In this document: positions 28,131-38,676 of the stretch, piece by piece | Layout of the letters: each line of letters opens with the position of its first letter | How positions within the stretch are numbered: position 1 is the first letter of the stretch | From: Legionella busanensis | Lineage (GTDB): Bacteria > Pseudomonadota > Gammaproteobacteria > Legionellales > Legionellaceae | Direction: 5' to 3' | DNA length: 64,000 nucleotides | Assembly: GCF_900461525.1 (NCBI RefSeq) | Contig: NZ_UGOD01000001.1 | Span: 273,501 to 337,500 of the forward strand | Made by a program: the position numbers and the translations under genes | The notes under the pieces: model-generated | Seen by the model: the letters and a program-made list of their open reading frames with translations, nothing else | Database searches by the model: none | What the model was told of the DNA's origin: nothing

Positions 28131-29097
28131 ACCTATTTATATTCATCCTACTGCAGATGTGCAATCAAAACAAATTGGGGAAGCAACCCGTATTTGGCAA
28201 TTCGTTGTTATTCTTGCCGACGCTAAAATTGGAAGTCATGTAAACATTTGTGCTAATTGTTTTATCGAAAATGATGTTGTAATTGGTAAGAATGTTACTA
28301 TTAAATCAGGTGTGTATCTGTGGGATGGAATACAGTTAGATGATGATGTTTTTATTGGTCCAAATGTTACATTTACTAATGACAAATTTCCTAGATCAAA
28401 GGTATATCCAGAAAAATTTCTTGTAACCAAGGTAGAACGAGGTGCTTCTATCGGGGGCGGAGCCACTATATTACCTGGATTAACTATTGGCATGGGAGCA
28501 ATGGTTGGAGCAGGGGCTGTTGTTACTAAATCGGTTCCTCCTTATGCTATTGTAACAGGCTCACCTGCAAGGATTGTAGGTTATGTAGAAAGCGACTCTT
28601 CAAATAATGATTTTTGTCAAAGTAGTTCTAATGCTTTATCTCCATCTGTTTTCCCAAAGCAGCTCAATGTTGGTAATGTTAAATTATATCAACTCAAGCT
28701 GGTCAGAGATATGCGAGGTGATCTTACAGTAGGCGAGTTTCTCAAAGTTATTCCTTTTATTCCTAAGCGATATTTTTTAGTATTTAATGTTCCTAGTGAA
28801 AAAACTCGTGGTGAGCATGCTCATTATAATTGTCATCAATTTTTAATTTGCGTAAAAGGAAGTTGCTCTGTAGTAGTAGACGATGGCAAAGCGCGGAGTG
28901 AAGTTACATTAGAGTCGCCTGATGTAGGATTACATTTACCACCTCTCATTTGGGGAATTCAATATAAATACTCTAGTGATGCTGTATTATTAGTATTTAC
29001 ATCAGATTACTATGATCCCAACGATTACATTCGCAATTACAAGGAGTTTATTAGTGTAGTTAGTAAAAAGGAAAATCAGTGCAGCGAAGTGGGTTAA
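28123..29097 (+). CDS. WxcM-like bifunctional acetyltransferase / dTDP-4-keto-6-deoxyhexose 3,4-ketoisomerase
   Basis: A 324-residue fusion. Residues 1-150 are a left-handed beta-helix acyltransferase (hexapeptide repeats such as '[20 protein letters not shown]', '[24 protein letters not shown]'). Residues about 180-315 are a cupin of the FdtA/QdtA family ('[29 protein letters not shown]', '[16 protein letters not shown]'). The same order is found in Xanthomonas WxcM. The cupin shifts the keto group from C4 to C3, the neighbouring transaminase aminates it, and the beta-helix part acetylates the amine, giving dTDP-Fuc3NAc or dTDP-Qui3NAc. The start overlaps the upstream gene by 8 bp and GAGGG lies in front of it. 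Confidence 0.9.
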   Translation: MVEPIYIHPTADVQSKQIGEATRIWQFVVILADAKIGSHVNICANCFIENDVVIGKNVTIKSGVYLWDGIQLDDDVFIGPNVTFTNDKFPRSKVYPEKFLVTKVERGASIGGGATILPGLTIGMGAMVGAGAVVTKSVPPYAIVTGSPARIVGYVESDSSNNDFCQSSSNALSPSVFPKQLNVGNVKLYQLKLVRDMRGDLTVGEFLKVIPFIPKRYFLVFNVPSEKTRGEHAHYNCHQFLICVKGSCSVVVDDGKARSEVTLESPDVGLHLPPLIWGIQYKYSSDAVLLVFTSDYYDPNDYIRNYKEFISVVSKKENQCSEVG

Positions 29098-29471
29098 AAC
29101 AAAAAATAGAGCATCTGCTGCGTTTTCTGTCAGGCGGTTTTCTAAATACAATTTTTACCTACACTATTTATTTTTTTTTGAAATTAGTTATCAATTATCA
29201 ATGGGCTTATTTATTTGCTTATATAGTAGGTATTATTTTTTCCTATTGCTTTAATGCAAAAATAGTTTTTAAAGTAAAGTATTCTTGGAAAGTTTTTAGC
29301 TATTACCCACTTATTTATATTTTTCAATACATAGTGTCATCATTATTACTATATATCTTAGTGGAAGTTGAATATTTAAATGATACGGTGGCACCATTAA
29401 TTGTTATTTTGATAATAACTCCCTTATCTTATTTTATGAATAAAGTAGTTTTATTATATAAAACGTCATAG
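29079..29471 (+). CDS. GtrA family membrane protein
   Basis: A 130-residue protein with four membrane segments. The GtrA signature is clear: '[19 protein letters not shown]' in the first helix, '[12 protein letters not shown]' after the second, and '[11 protein letters not shown]' at the end. It starts at GTG 29079, inside the WxcM-like gene (19-bp overlap), with AGGA upstream. GtrA proteins are thought to flip polyprenyl-phosphate-linked sugars across the inner membrane, which fits the ArnC-like transferase two genes upstream. It closes the operon. Confidence 0.92.
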   Translation: MQRSGLKQKIEHLLRFLSGGFLNTIFTYTIYFFLKLVINYQWAYLFAYIVGIIFSYCFNAKIVFKVKYSWKVFSYYPLIYIFQYIVSSLLLYILVEVEYLNDTVAPLIVILIITPLSYFMNKVVLLYKTS

Positions 29472-29936
29472 AAGGATCATGTGCAATTATAAATCAACCA
29501 AAGATATATATAGTTTGATAACTCTCCCAAAATTAAGCTTAATGTTTAGCGCCTATTTTACTAAGGGATTAAGTAGGTGGAACAGGGATTATTATATTTA
29601 AGTCGATTAATATATTTTCACAGTCTCACATTACAAAGCTTGATAAAGCAGTTTAAATTTAAAATAGGCTCAATCCAATCTATTTCAAGGCTACCTTACT
29701 AAATAATATAATGTGCAGCCTTAAATAGTAAGCTTAGATTACCCTAACTTAAATATTAGTAAAACTATTATCTTTAAGGGTCTGAATTGAATGCTTAGCC
29801 TTTAGGTGGCAAGGCAAAATTATAAGTAAGCAAGGCTCTCAAATTTTCATTATGTGTAAAAGTACCTTACTTAAATAATACTCTTTATAGTAGTTTCAAA
29901 TAAATTTCTTTATATCTATTTTAAAAGTTACTTTCT
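29472..29936. other. Gene-free intergenic stretch
   Basis: A 465-bp AT-rich region between the convergent GtrA gene and the leftward membrane-protein gene. I see no credible frame, RNA gene or repeat in it. It may be debris of a lost polysaccharide gene, but unlike the stretch at 22.8-23.2 kb no protein-like fragments are evident. Confidence 0.4.
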
Positions 29937-31382
29937 TTATGCCTTTTGTAGCTCATTGGTATCATTTTTTTTGGTTGGTATGGTAAGAAGAGTAAAAAGC
30001 CGCCAATAAGAAGCTCCTATATTTTTTCCATATATGACTGAAGATAAAGGTGGAGCATAAGACTTAGGACAAGGCAAATCTTTTCCTGCTTGTACGTTTT
30101 GTACTAAACATTCCATAAGATCCATTCTAAAAAAAAGTATTTTTTTAAAAAACTTCGAATGATTAAATCCACCTGCATAGATAATAAAAGGAATTATTAT
30201 TAAAGGTATAATGAGAGAAAGCCTATATTGGATATTGAATAAATTAAGTGATTTTAAAATAGTAAAAAGTAAAGCCACGACCCAAGGCCATAGCAAAGTT
30301 ACCCAAAAATAGTGAAAGCGAAGATAACCTAAAGAAAATATTCCTAAAGATTTATGAAGCTCAGGAGAATGTAAATTGGCGCGGCCAGCAGCAACAATTA
30401 AAAGATAAGTAAAAATGATACCAAAGAGGGTTACGAATATCAGAGCAGGCCTGGCTTCTATTAAAGACGGTCTCTTTCTAAGTAAAAAAGAAAAGGACCA
30501 AATTAAGAGGCTAATACAAAAAATTAAAACAACACAAGTTAAAGTTAGCGAAAGAAGTGGTGTTTTATAAGGTAGCATTAGCGATCGAGCTACCTTCCCA
30601 AAAAGATAGAGCCAAAAATCAATCTGATTAGGGTATGCCATAGGCGCGTCAGGGCGATGAGTGCCATGTTGTATAAAGATTATTACCGATAGTTGAGCTA
30701 GCGTCGTAAAAATACCTATAATTAAAAGCGCGAGGCATCCCATGAAAAGAGATTTTTTAATCTTAAGTTTTAAAATTTTATTAAATAATAGAAAAACTAA
30801 ACTTAATGTAAGGACAGCAATAGCACCACTTATATAAGAAAGCCCGGAGATTAAGCCTAACGCACATAAAATTGGAATTATTAGCCGGTTATTATGCCAT
30901 TTATCGTTTATAACAATATAAATTATAGATAAAAGGCACACTAAAGGTATGGCTTGATGATAGGCTACATTTTGCAAACCCCAATAAGTGTCGGGTCGCA
31001 TCATTAATAATGTAAGCGTGAAAGCAGAGGCTGCTAATAAGCGGTTATTTAAGGCAAGGTGTAATAAGCGCCATTGTAAGAGTAATAATGCACCTAAAAT
31101 AACAAACATAGAAACAAATTGGTAAACAATAGTGTTTCCCTGAAAAGCTCGATAAGCAAGAGCGTCTAATACTTTACCAACAGGATATAAAGTATCATTA
31201 GCCGAAGCAAACAAGTCCTTTAGTTTAAAAGAACCGACCTCCTGTATTATATAGGCGCGCCAATCATCTAATAAAGGAATATCAATGCTATAACGAAGCC
31301 ATGCAATTTCTTGTAAGATTAAACTTAAAATTGGTAGGAAAAGAAGTATCCATATGATTTTATTGTACTGTCTTATTTCCAT
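29937..31382 (-). CDS. Polytopic membrane protein, GT-C-like glycosyltransferase candidate
   Basis: A 481-residue protein with about ten to eleven membrane segments. The first periplasmic loop has an acidic cluster, 'IDIPLLDDWRAYI' (about residues 34-46), where GT-C glycosyltransferases carry their essential Asp/Glu, and a later loop holds 'RPDTYWGLQNVAYHQ'. The overall plan resembles GtrII-type or other GT-C enzymes that use polyprenyl-phosphate sugars. With an ArnC-like enzyme and GtrA beside it, this could be the third part of a Gtr-type chain-modification system. The family match is by architecture only, so the activity is not certain. Confidence 0.6.
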   Translation of the reverse strand: MEIRQYNKIIWILLFLPILSLILQEIAWLRYSIDIPLLDDWRAYIIQEVGSFKLKDLFASANDTLYPVGKVLDALAYRAFQGNTIVYQFVSMFVILGALLLLQWRLLHLALNNRLLAASAFTLTLLMMRPDTYWGLQNVAYHQAIPLVCLLSIIYIVINDKWHNNRLIIPILCALGLISGLSYISGAIAVLTLSLVFLLFNKILKLKIKKSLFMGCLALLIIGIFTTLAQLSVIIFIQHGTHRPDAPMAYPNQIDFWLYLFGKVARSLMLPYKTPLLSLTLTCVVLIFCISLLIWSFSFLLRKRPSLIEARPALIFVTLFGIIFTYLLIVAAGRANLHSPELHKSLGIFSLGYLRFHYFWVTLLWPWVVALLFTILKSLNLFNIQYRLSLIIPLIIIPFIIYAGGFNHSKFFKKILFFRMDLMECLVQNVQAGKDLPCPKSYAPPLSSVIYGKNIGASYWRLFTLLTIPTKKNDTNELQKA

Positions 31383-31631
31383 AAAATCCCCAATTTATAA
31401 TCTACTTATTATTTATGCGCATATATTATAAGTGTTTAAATAAACATTGACTATAGGAAAGATTTTAAGGAGCTAACGATAAAGCGCTTCTTTTGTTATG
31501 CAACTAGAAATTATTTAACTTCTTTTAAATAAGTCATGTTGAGCTATGCTCAAGTGCGTGACTAAATAAATTATTTTTAATAAACAGTTCAACTTTAGGT
31601 AAAAAGCTTTTAAGTTGAAAATTAATAGACT

Positions 31632-32717
31632 CTATATGTGATCTGGATGAGTCATTCGAGCAAATTTTATTTTACTGATTTGCTTAGCAAGGTTGTTATA
31701 AACTTTTCGACCTAATTTAATAGCAGGCTTTTCAATAAATTTAACAAAAAAAGTACAAATCAAAATTAATAGAATTAAGGTACAAGTTGTTTTGACAAGA
31801 AAGCTGCCATTGAAATTCTGTATAATTCTATCGTATAGCCAATTATGAAACAAATAAATAGAGTAAGTTAATTCGGAAGTAAATATAATAATTGCATTAG
31901 AAGTTAATTTTTCCCTAAATTTCCATGTGATTAAGAAAAGTAAAAATGCGCGTAATGAAAGTAAAGTATGCGACCAGTAAGGCTGGTAAACTACATTTAA
32001 ATGCCAAAGTTGAACAAATACTAAACCGGTAAAAGCCATTAAAGTGCTTAATTTTATACGCTGATTTTCATACAAATAGATAAAAACACCTAGGAAAAGA
32101 AAAGGGCCATACATATTCAAGTAAGCCATATTCCAAGTGTTGACTCCAGGAATAGGGGAAAGCAAATTAAGTAGAAGTGTAAGGAAAATTAAAGTAAATG
32201 GTAATGCTATAGTATCCTTGTTAGTAAGATTTAATAAGCGCATAAGAAACATAATAAAATAAAAAATAATTTCTACACGTAAAGTCCATTCTACACCACC
32301 AAGAACATTAGGCGCTTGAAAAAAATCACCGATTAAAAGAAGTTGAGGAATTAAGACATAATAATTTGGAGAGCTATGATCGATAATTGAATTAAGAAAC
32401 ACTTGTAATAATAATGCTATTACAAAAAGAGGGTATATTCTAAAAATTCGTTTAACTAAAAATTCAAATGGTAATTCAGCTTGGAGTACGTAGGTAATAA
32501 CATATCCTGAAACTAGAAAAAAGACTACTACCCCAGTGTTACCAGCAAGAAAAAATGGTAAAGTTAATTTTACTAGAAATCTAAACAAATGAGGAATTTT
32601 GTGATTATGTGCTATATGATGTAATAAAGGATAAAATTTATGGCCAATCAATACACTAATAAAAGCAAAGATTCTTAAATAATCGAGAAAAATCATACGG
32701 TTTTTGACTTGCTGCAT
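31632..32717 (-). CDS. Acyltransferase 3 family membrane protein (O-acetyltransferase)
   Basis: About 361 residues from the ATG at 32717. A longer frame from TTG 32813 adds an unlikely N-terminus and lacks a ribosome site. The family start 'MIFLDYLRIFAFISVLIGHKF' contains the conserved His of acyltransferase-3 proteins, and 'GNTGVVVFFLVSGYVITYVL' is the second hallmark; about ten membrane helices follow. Such proteins O-acetylate surface polysaccharides, moving acetyl groups from cytoplasmic acetyl-CoA across the inner membrane. The location within the polysaccharide locus fits decoration of the chain. Confidence 0.85.
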   Translation of the reverse strand: MQQVKNRMIFLDYLRIFAFISVLIGHKFYPLLHHIAHNHKIPHLFRFLVKLTLPFFLAGNTGVVVFFLVSGYVITYVLQAELPFEFLVKRIFRIYPLFVIALLLQVFLNSIIDHSSPNYYVLIPQLLLIGDFFQAPNVLGGVEWTLRVEIIFYFIMFLMRLLNLTNKDTIALPFTLIFLTLLLNLLSPIPGVNTWNMAYLNMYGPFLFLGVFIYLYENQRIKLSTLMAFTGLVFVQLWHLNVVYQPYWSHTLLSLRAFLLFLITWKFREKLTSNAIIIFTSELTYSIYLFHNWLYDRIIQNFNGSFLVKTTCTLILLILICTFFVKFIEKPAIKLGRKVYNNLAKQISKIKFARMTHPDHI

Positions 32718-32813
32718 AGTGTATTTATCTAAATATAAATGAGAAGTACTATAATTTTTTATAAGTAGAATAGCAATACTTACCTCTAAGATAGCTCTTC
32801 CGGAAAATAGCAA

Positions 32814-33319
32814 TTTTAATTATACATTTTTAACTTATTGCTAGTTTTATGAAAGTTAAAACCAATTAAGTATCAAATTTATAATTTTACTTGACTTAAG
32901 TTTTCAACACTGTTTAACAGCGCACTACTAATTAACTAGAATAAGTAGTCAAAAATACTAGCCCCTAAGTATTCCTAAATTATGTAAACTTGCCGAATGA
33001 GAATATAAAAGTTAAGCGCGTTATATATTAGCTACCTATCGCCATATAAATCTAATTTGATCCATTTAGACAGCAAGAAGCAAAGCTTATCTTAAAATGA
33101 AGCGTTATGATTTAGTAATGACGTTCTACATTATAGTAAGTCAATAATAGCTTTTATAAAATTCACTTCATTTATATTCATAAAGAGATCTCTTTATGAT
33201 GCCAGAATTATTTATTTGACTTTAAAAAGCCTTAACTTATTAGTTAACATTTTTATTAGATTAATACTAGGATTGAAGGTCGTTATTATGCAACAATTTA
33301 CACAATTTAAATTAGATCG
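32814..33319. promoter_or_regulatory. Intergenic region between divergent acyltransferase and rfbB
   Basis: About 500 bp that I read as non-coding. It separates a leftward acyltransferase gene from rightward rfbB, so promoters for both are expected. No frame longer than a few dozen codons, no repeat and no RNA gene is apparent. Confidence 0.35.
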
Positions 33320-34348
33320 ATGGAAATAAATATGAAAATTCTAATAACTGGTGGTGCTGGATTTATCGGCTCTGCTCTAATACGTTATATTATTGCAAAT
33401 ACCAACGATAGCATTTTAAATATTGATAAATTAACTTATGCGGCTAACTTACAAGCACTTGCATCAGTTAAGAATAATGAAAATTATTCTTTTAAACAAA
33501 TTGATATTACAGATGCAACTAAAATTAATGAAGTGATATCTGCTTATCAACCCGACGCAATTATGCATTTAGCAGCTGAAAGTCATGTTGATCGTTCGAT
33601 TGATGGACCAGCAGAATTTATCAATACCAATATTATCGGAACCTACACTTTGTTAGAAGCAGCAAAACAGTACTGGCTATCGTTAGCTAGCGACAAAAAA
33701 AACAGATTTCGTTTTCATCATATTTCAACAGATGAAGTTTATGGCGACTTAGAAATTGAAGATGAAGCCTTTACAGAAAGCACACCTTATGCACCCAGCT
33801 CTCCCTACTCAGCAAGTAAAGCAAGCTCGGATCATCTTGTGAGAGCGTGGTATCGAACTTATGATTTACCTGTGTTGGTAACTAATTGTTCTAACAATTA
33901 TGGCCCCTTCCAGTTTCCGGAAAAGCTTATTCCTAAAGTAATTTTAAATGCTTTATCAGGTCAATCAATTCCTGTTTATGGGCAAGGAACGCAAATTCGT
34001 GATTGGTTATATGTAGAAGATCATGCCCAGGCACTCTATCAAACGCTAACTCAAGGTAGCATAGGTGAAACTTATAATATTGGCGGTTGTAATGAGAAAA
34101 AAAATATCGAAGTTATTTCGACTATATGTAATCTATTAGAAGAGTTAGCGCCACATAAACCTCAAGGAGTTAAATATTATAGTGATTTAATTAAACATGT
34201 AACTGATAGGCCAGGACATGATAAACGCTATGCTATTAACGCTAATAAAATTAGAAGTGAACTTGGTTGGCAGCCTAAAGAAACTTTTGAAAGTGGGATA
34301 CGAAAAACTGTAATTTGGTATGTTAATAATTTAGCACTACTTAGGTAA
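33320..34348 (+). CDS. rfbB: dTDP-glucose 4,6-dehydratase
   Basis: A 342-residue extended SDR enzyme (or 338 from the second ATG at 33332, where the family N-terminus '[20 protein letters not shown]' begins). '[20 protein letters not shown]', '[12 protein letters not shown]' with the Asp-Glu proton-transfer pair, and '[16 protein letters not shown]' with the Tyr-x-x-x-Lys catalytic pair are all present. It converts dTDP-glucose to dTDP-4-keto-6-deoxyglucose in the cytoplasm. That product is the branch point between rhamnose (RfbC, RfbD) and the acetamido sugar made by the WxcM-like enzyme and its transaminase. It is transcribed toward rfbA/rfbD. Confidence 0.97.
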   Translation: MEINMKILITGGAGFIGSALIRYIIANTNDSILNIDKLTYAANLQALASVKNNENYSFKQIDITDATKINEVISAYQPDAIMHLAAESHVDRSIDGPAEFINTNIIGTYTLLEAAKQYWLSLASDKKNRFRFHHISTDEVYGDLEIEDEAFTESTPYAPSSPYSASKASSDHLVRAWYRTYDLPVLVTNCSNNYGPFQFPEKLIPKVILNALSGQSIPVYGQGTQIRDWLYVEDHAQALYQTLTQGSIGETYNIGGCNEKKNIEVISTICNLLEELAPHKPQGVKYYSDLIKHVTDRPGHDKRYAINANKIRSELGWQPKETFESGIRKTVIWYVNNLALLR

Positions 34349-34585
34349 TTTAAATTTTTAAGTGATTAAAGTTGATTGCTCGTTTTTTATAAGAATAATA
34401 GGATTGCAGCGTCTTTAACATTAGTCAAAGCAACTAAGTTGTTTTATGACGACTGCATTTTTCTACAATATTTCATTTTTTCATTGAAAGGCTATATTTG
34501 GCTGATTTTAAACACAAAAGTAAAAAATCAGGTCTTTCTTTGAGATATAAAATATTTCTGCTTGCTCGCGTTATTTGTAATAATA

Positions 34586-35473
34586 TTATGTAACTATTTC
34601 TTCTTCGAGATGGCGTAGGAGGTATTGTCCGTAAGCAGTTTTCTTAAAACGAAATGCTTGTTCTAAAAGTTGATCAGAAGTAATCCAACCAGAAGCATGC
34701 GCAATTTCCTCAAGGCAGGCTATTTTTAAACCTTGTCGTTGCTCAATGGTATGTACAAAATGGCTTGCTTCCAATAAAGAGTCATGTGTACCTGTATCTA
34801 ACCAAGCAAACCCTCTTCCTAGCAGCTCTACGTGAAGTGTCTCATCTTGAAGATAGAAGCGATTGACATCAGAAATTTCTAATTCTCCTCGCGCTGAAGG
34901 TTTTATACCCTTAGCAATTTCTACAACACGGTCGTCGTAAAAATATAAACCTGTAACGGCATAATGAGATTTAGGCTTCTTAGGCTTTTCTTCAATACTG
35001 ACTGCCTTACCTTTTTCATTAAACGCAACAACCCCAAAGCGTTCAGGATCGCTAACATGATAACCAAAAATAGTGGCGCCTACTTCTCGGGTAGAAGCCT
35101 TCTGTAAATTAGCTGAAAAATTTTGACCATAAAAGATATTATCGCCTAAAATTAAACAACTATTATCACCATTAATAAATTTTTCCCCGATTAAAAAGGC
35201 TTGCGCTAAGCCATCAGGAGAAGGTTGTTCTTGATAGCTTAATTCAATACCAAATTGATGGCCATCGCCTAACAGTTCTTGAAATTTAGGTAAGTCATGA
35301 GGAGTTGAAATAATTAAAATTTCTCTCATACCAGCTAACATTAGCACTGATAAAGGATAATAAATCATAGGTTTATCATAGATAGGTAGCATCTGTTTAG
35401 AAACGCCTAATGTAATAGGATGTAATCTTGTACCTGAGCCGCCGGCTAAAATAATTCCTTTACGTTTTTTCAT
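34586..35473 (-). CDS. rfbA: Glucose-1-phosphate thymidylyltransferase
   Basis: A 295-residue enzyme of normal length. '[22 protein letters not shown]' is the nucleotide-binding signature, '[11 protein letters not shown]' contains the metal-binding Asp and '[15 protein letters not shown]' is diagnostic for RmlA/RfbA. It makes dTDP-glucose from glucose-1-phosphate and dTTP, the first step of both dTDP-sugar branches in this locus, and is the point of feedback control by dTDP-rhamnose. The start overlaps the stop of rfbD by four bases (ATGA-type), so the two are coupled. Confidence 0.97.
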   Translation of the reverse strand: MKKRKGIILAGGSGTRLHPITLGVSKQMLPIYDKPMIYYPLSVLMLAGMREILIISTPHDLPKFQELLGDGHQFGIELSYQEQPSPDGLAQAFLIGEKFINGDNSCLILGDNIFYGQNFSANLQKASTREVGATIFGYHVSDPERFGVVAFNEKGKAVSIEEKPKKPKSHYAVTGLYFYDDRVVEIAKGIKPSARGELEISDVNRFYLQDETLHVELLGRGFAWLDTGTHDSLLEASHFVHTIEQRQGLKIACLEEIAHASGWITSDQLLEQAFRFKKTAYGQYLLRHLEEEIVT

Positions 35474-36363
35474 AATGTTGATCCTAAAATTTCTTTAACT
35501 GCTCTTGCAACACCAAGTTGCCAGTTTGGTAGATAAACAGAAAATGTTTCCTGTAATTTATGAGTATTTAATCTAGAATTTAGAGGCCTTAAAGCAGGCG
35601 TAATATATTCTTTGCTTGGAATAGGTAATAAATCTTGAATTTTAAGTGCTGTCCCTAATTTTTTTGCTTCATCTAAAATAAATTGTGCAAAACCATGCCA
35701 GGATGTATCACCACTTGCTGTTAAGTGATATAGACCTGTTAAGTTAGGATTTAAATTTATTGCTTTTAAAAGATGAGCGGTCACATCTGCTAAAAGTTCA
35801 GCACCGGTTGGGGCGCCTATCTGATCATCAATAATTTTAAGTGTTTCTTTTTCTTGTCCTAAACGAAGAATGGTTTTAATAAAATTTTTACCATAAGTGC
35901 CATAAACCCAGCTGGTTCTTAAAATAAGATATATGCAACCAGAGTTTATAATTTCCTGTTCGCCTTGCAGCTTACTCATTCCATAAAAATTAAGTGGTTT
36001 GGGCTTATCAGTTTCTTGCCAACTTTTATTGCCAGAACCATCAAATACATAATCAGTAGAATAATGAACTAGTAGTGCACCAAGTTTGGCACTTTCTTGA
36101 GCTAAAATAGCTGTTGCTTTGGTATTAATTAAAGTAGCTAAATGCTGTTCGTTCTCTGCTTTATCGACAGCCGTATAAGCTACAGCATTAACAATTATAT
36201 CAGGCTTAATAAAGCGAATCGTTGTAGCAAGCCCTGTTAGATTTTCAAAGTTAGCAACTAACTCGCTATGTCTATCAAGAGCAATTAATTCACCTAGGGG
36301 CATTAATGAGCGCTTTAATTCCCAACCTAGCTGACCACTTTTTCCAAAAAGAAGAATTTTCAT
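35470..36363 (-). CDS. rfbD: dTDP-4-dehydrorhamnose reductase
   Basis: A 297-residue SDR enzyme. '[18 protein letters not shown]' is the family nucleotide-binding motif, '[14 protein letters not shown]' and '[22 protein letters not shown]' follow, with '[13 protein letters not shown]' as the catalytic Tyr-x-x-x-Lys. It reduces dTDP-4-keto-L-rhamnose to dTDP-L-rhamnose, the final step. It is the upstream partner of rfbA, overlapping by four bases, and about 140 bp separate it from manC. Confidence 0.96.
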   Translation of the reverse strand: MKILLFGKSGQLGWELKRSLMPLGELIALDRHSELVANFENLTGLATTIRFIKPDIIVNAVAYTAVDKAENEQHLATLINTKATAILAQESAKLGALLVHYSTDYVFDGSGNKSWQETDKPKPLNFYGMSKLQGEQEIINSGCIYLILRTSWVYGTYGKNFIKTILRLGQEKETLKIIDDQIGAPTGAELLADVTAHLLKAINLNPNLTGLYHLTASGDTSWHGFAQFILDEAKKLGTALKIQDLLPIPSKEYITPALRPLNSRLNTHKLQETFSVYLPNWQLGVARAVKEILGSTL

Positions 36364-36500
36364 TATTAAACTTAAAGATTATGTGTTAAAAAGTATTAAT
36401 CACTTTAGTAAGCGATTAGCTACCAATAATTTAAAGTAAAAATAGCATTCTTTTGCCACTGAAGGAAGTTATTTAAAATGACTCTGCTATTTAAGATAAA

Positions 36501-37973
36501 TTAAAGTCGGCCATAGTTATCTTCAAATCGTACAATATCATCTTCACCTAAGTATTCCCCACTTTGTACTTCAATAATAACTAAATTTAAAACACCGGGA
36601 TTTCCAAGCCTATGAATACTACCTGCTGGAATATAGGTTGATTCATTCATCCTAACCAATAACTCTTTATCACCATTAATTACCTGTGCTATACCACTAA
36701 CTACAATCCAATGTTCACTACGATGGTGGTGCATTTGTAAACTTAATTTTGCACCCGGATTAACTTCAAGTCGCTTAATTTTAAAGTTTTTTCCTTCATC
36801 TAGGATAGTGTAATTTCCCCACGGGCGATGGACAGTTTGATGTAATTTGTATGCTTTATGATTGGTCTCTTTTAGGGCTGTATAAATATGTCTTACATCC
36901 TGCGCCTGTTCTTTGTCAGCAACTAAAACAGCATCAGGTGTATCAATAATAATAAGATTTTTAAGGCCAACAGTACTAATTAAACGGTCATTACTCTGAA
37001 TATAACAATTTTCTGTATTATATAAGAGTGTTTCCCCCTGGATGCGATTGCCCTGCGTGTCAGCTGTCGATAGATCACCTAAAGCACGCCAAGAGCCAAT
37101 ATCACTCCAACCTATATCGCAAGGAATTACAGCAATAGCATCTGTACTCTTAGCAGCGGGCTCCATTAGCGCATAGTCAAAAGAATTACTAGGTACTTTG
37201 GCAAAATGCTCTTGTTGCAATTGAATTTGTGCTACCTTAGTGTTTTCTATGGTAATGGATTGTTCTAAACAGGTCTTAGCTGTTTCATAAATATCACTGC
37301 AGTAATGTTGCAAATGCTTAATGACAGTTCCTGCGGTAAAGCAAAACATGCCTGAGTTCCAAAAATAGCAGCCAGCTTCTAAGTATGTTTGTGCTATTTC
37401 TATAGTTGGTTTCTCAACAAATTGTTTGGCTAAGTATCCAAGCGTTTGTTCTTTCTGCTTAACGGAAGTTAATGGAAAATCTTCATCAATTTGAATATAC
37501 CCATAGCCGCTTTCAGGCAGAGTTGGTTTAATACCAAAAGTTACTAACTTTTCATCTTGGGCTAGCTGAATTGCTTGATCAATAGCGCTTTGAAAAGCAT
37601 CTGGCGCATTAATTAAATGATCAGCAGGTAAAATTAATAAAATAGCTTCATTCCCATATTTATTTGCTACTTGTAATGCTGCTAAAGCAATTGCTGCTGC
37701 TGTATTGCGACCAAAAGGCTCTAAAATATAAGATAGAAATAAGCCTTGTTGATTAACACCTCGGTATTCATCTTCTGTTTTAAAAAATAACTCTCGGTTC
37801 GTAACAGTTAAAATCTCATTAATTTTTGGAATAGAGGCTGCGCGTAAGAAGGCCTTTTGCAAAAAGCTTTGCCCATCACTTAAACAAATAAATGGTTTTG
37901 GGTGTAGTTCACGAGAAACTGGCCATAACCTCGAACCAGCTCCACCACAAAGAATTGTTGGAATAATATGCAT
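36501..37973 (-). CDS. manC: Mannose-1-phosphate guanylyltransferase / mannose-6-phosphate isomerase
   Basis: A 490-residue two-domain enzyme of usual length. The N-terminal nucleotidyltransferase has 'ILCGGAGSRLWPVSRELHPKPF' and 'YLAKQFVEKP'. The C-terminal cupin (type II phosphomannose isomerase) starts at 'RPWGNYTILDEGKNFKIKRL' and has 'LQMHHHRSEHWIVVSG' with the metal-binding histidines. It makes GDP-mannose from mannose-1-phosphate and GTP and may also interconvert fructose-6-phosphate and mannose-6-phosphate. No phosphomannomutase is in the window, so that step must come from elsewhere. It lies 40 bp after the sugar-transferase gene on the same strand. Confidence 0.95.
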   Translation of the reverse strand: MHIIPTILCGGAGSRLWPVSRELHPKPFICLSDGQSFLQKAFLRAASIPKINEILTVTNRELFFKTEDEYRGVNQQGLFLSYILEPFGRNTAAAIALAALQVANKYGNEAILLILPADHLINAPDAFQSAIDQAIQLAQDEKLVTFGIKPTLPESGYGYIQIDEDFPLTSVKQKEQTLGYLAKQFVEKPTIEIAQTYLEAGCYFWNSGMFCFTAGTVIKHLQHYCSDIYETAKTCLEQSITIENTKVAQIQLQQEHFAKVPSNSFDYALMEPAAKSTDAIAVIPCDIGWSDIGSWRALGDLSTADTQGNRIQGETLLYNTENCYIQSNDRLISTVGLKNLIIIDTPDAVLVADKEQAQDVRHIYTALKETNHKAYKLHQTVHRPWGNYTILDEGKNFKIKRLEVNPGAKLSLQMHHHRSEHWIVVSGIAQVINGDKELLVRMNESTYIPAGSIHRLGNPGVLNLVIIEVQSGEYLGEDDIVRFEDNYGRL

Positions 37974-38013
37974 GTAATTGTCTTAAGTTGGGTTCTTACT
38001 TATTATCATAAAG

Positions 38014-38676
38014 TTAAACAGCACCTTGTTTAAATATAACTTTAAGTAAAGTTGCAAATAAAATTTTAATATCTAGCCATAAGCTATAATTTTGTACATA
38101 GTCTAAATCGAGTTTTATTTTTTCTCCATGGTTGATGTGACTGCGACCATTAATTTGTGCCCAACCGGTAATACCTGGTTTTACCTTTAGGCGGATAGCT
38201 TGTTCTTTATTATAACAATTAGCAATTTCTGTTAATTCAGGACGAGGACCAACCAGACTCATATCGCCAAGTAAGACATTAAAAAATTGCGGTAGCTCAT
38301 CTAAACTCCATTTGCGTAAAAATGTGCCTATACCAGTAAAGTTTGCAGTATAAGTCTTATCTGCTGGTTGTTTAAAGACAAAATCATCTGGCACGCCATT
38401 TTTCCAGAAATAAGTGATAGGACTTGTTTGCTGTAATTTCATGGTACGAAATTTATAAATGTAAAAAGGCTTGTTTAAATAACCTGCTCTTTTCTGACGA
38501 AATAAAATAGGAAAGCTATCATCAACCATTATCCAAATAGCCACAATTAAATAAATGGGTAAAAATAAGATAATTGCAAGCAAGCTTAATAGGATATCTA
38601 TTCCACGTTTAACATAGTCATAAGGTTTTTTTGATAACTGTGAGGTGGTGCTTATCCCAGTCTGTATATTCTTCAT
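38014..38676 (-). CDS. WcaJ/WbaP-like initiating sugar transferase
   Basis: A 220-residue monotopic phosphoglycosyltransferase. One membrane hairpin (about residues 27-50) is followed by '[24 protein letters not shown]', '[25 protein letters not shown]' and '[14 protein letters not shown]', the standard catalytic-core order. It transfers a sugar phosphate from a nucleotide sugar to undecaprenyl phosphate, starting synthesis of a repeat unit. It has the short form without the N-terminal four-helix domain. An AGGCGGA ribosome site is present, and the start lies 59 bp inside the upstream oxidoreductase gene, an unusually long overlap. Confidence 0.93.
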   Translation of the reverse strand: MKNIQTGISTTSQLSKKPYDYVKRGIDILLSLLAIILFLPIYLIVAIWIMVDDSFPILFRQKRAGYLNKPFYIYKFRTMKLQQTSPITYFWKNGVPDDFVFKQPADKTYTANFTGIGTFLRKWSLDELPQFFNVLLGDMSLVGPRPELTEIANCYNKEQAIRLKVKPGITGWAQINGRSHINHGEKIKLDLDYVQNYSLWLDIKILFATLLKVIFKQGAV

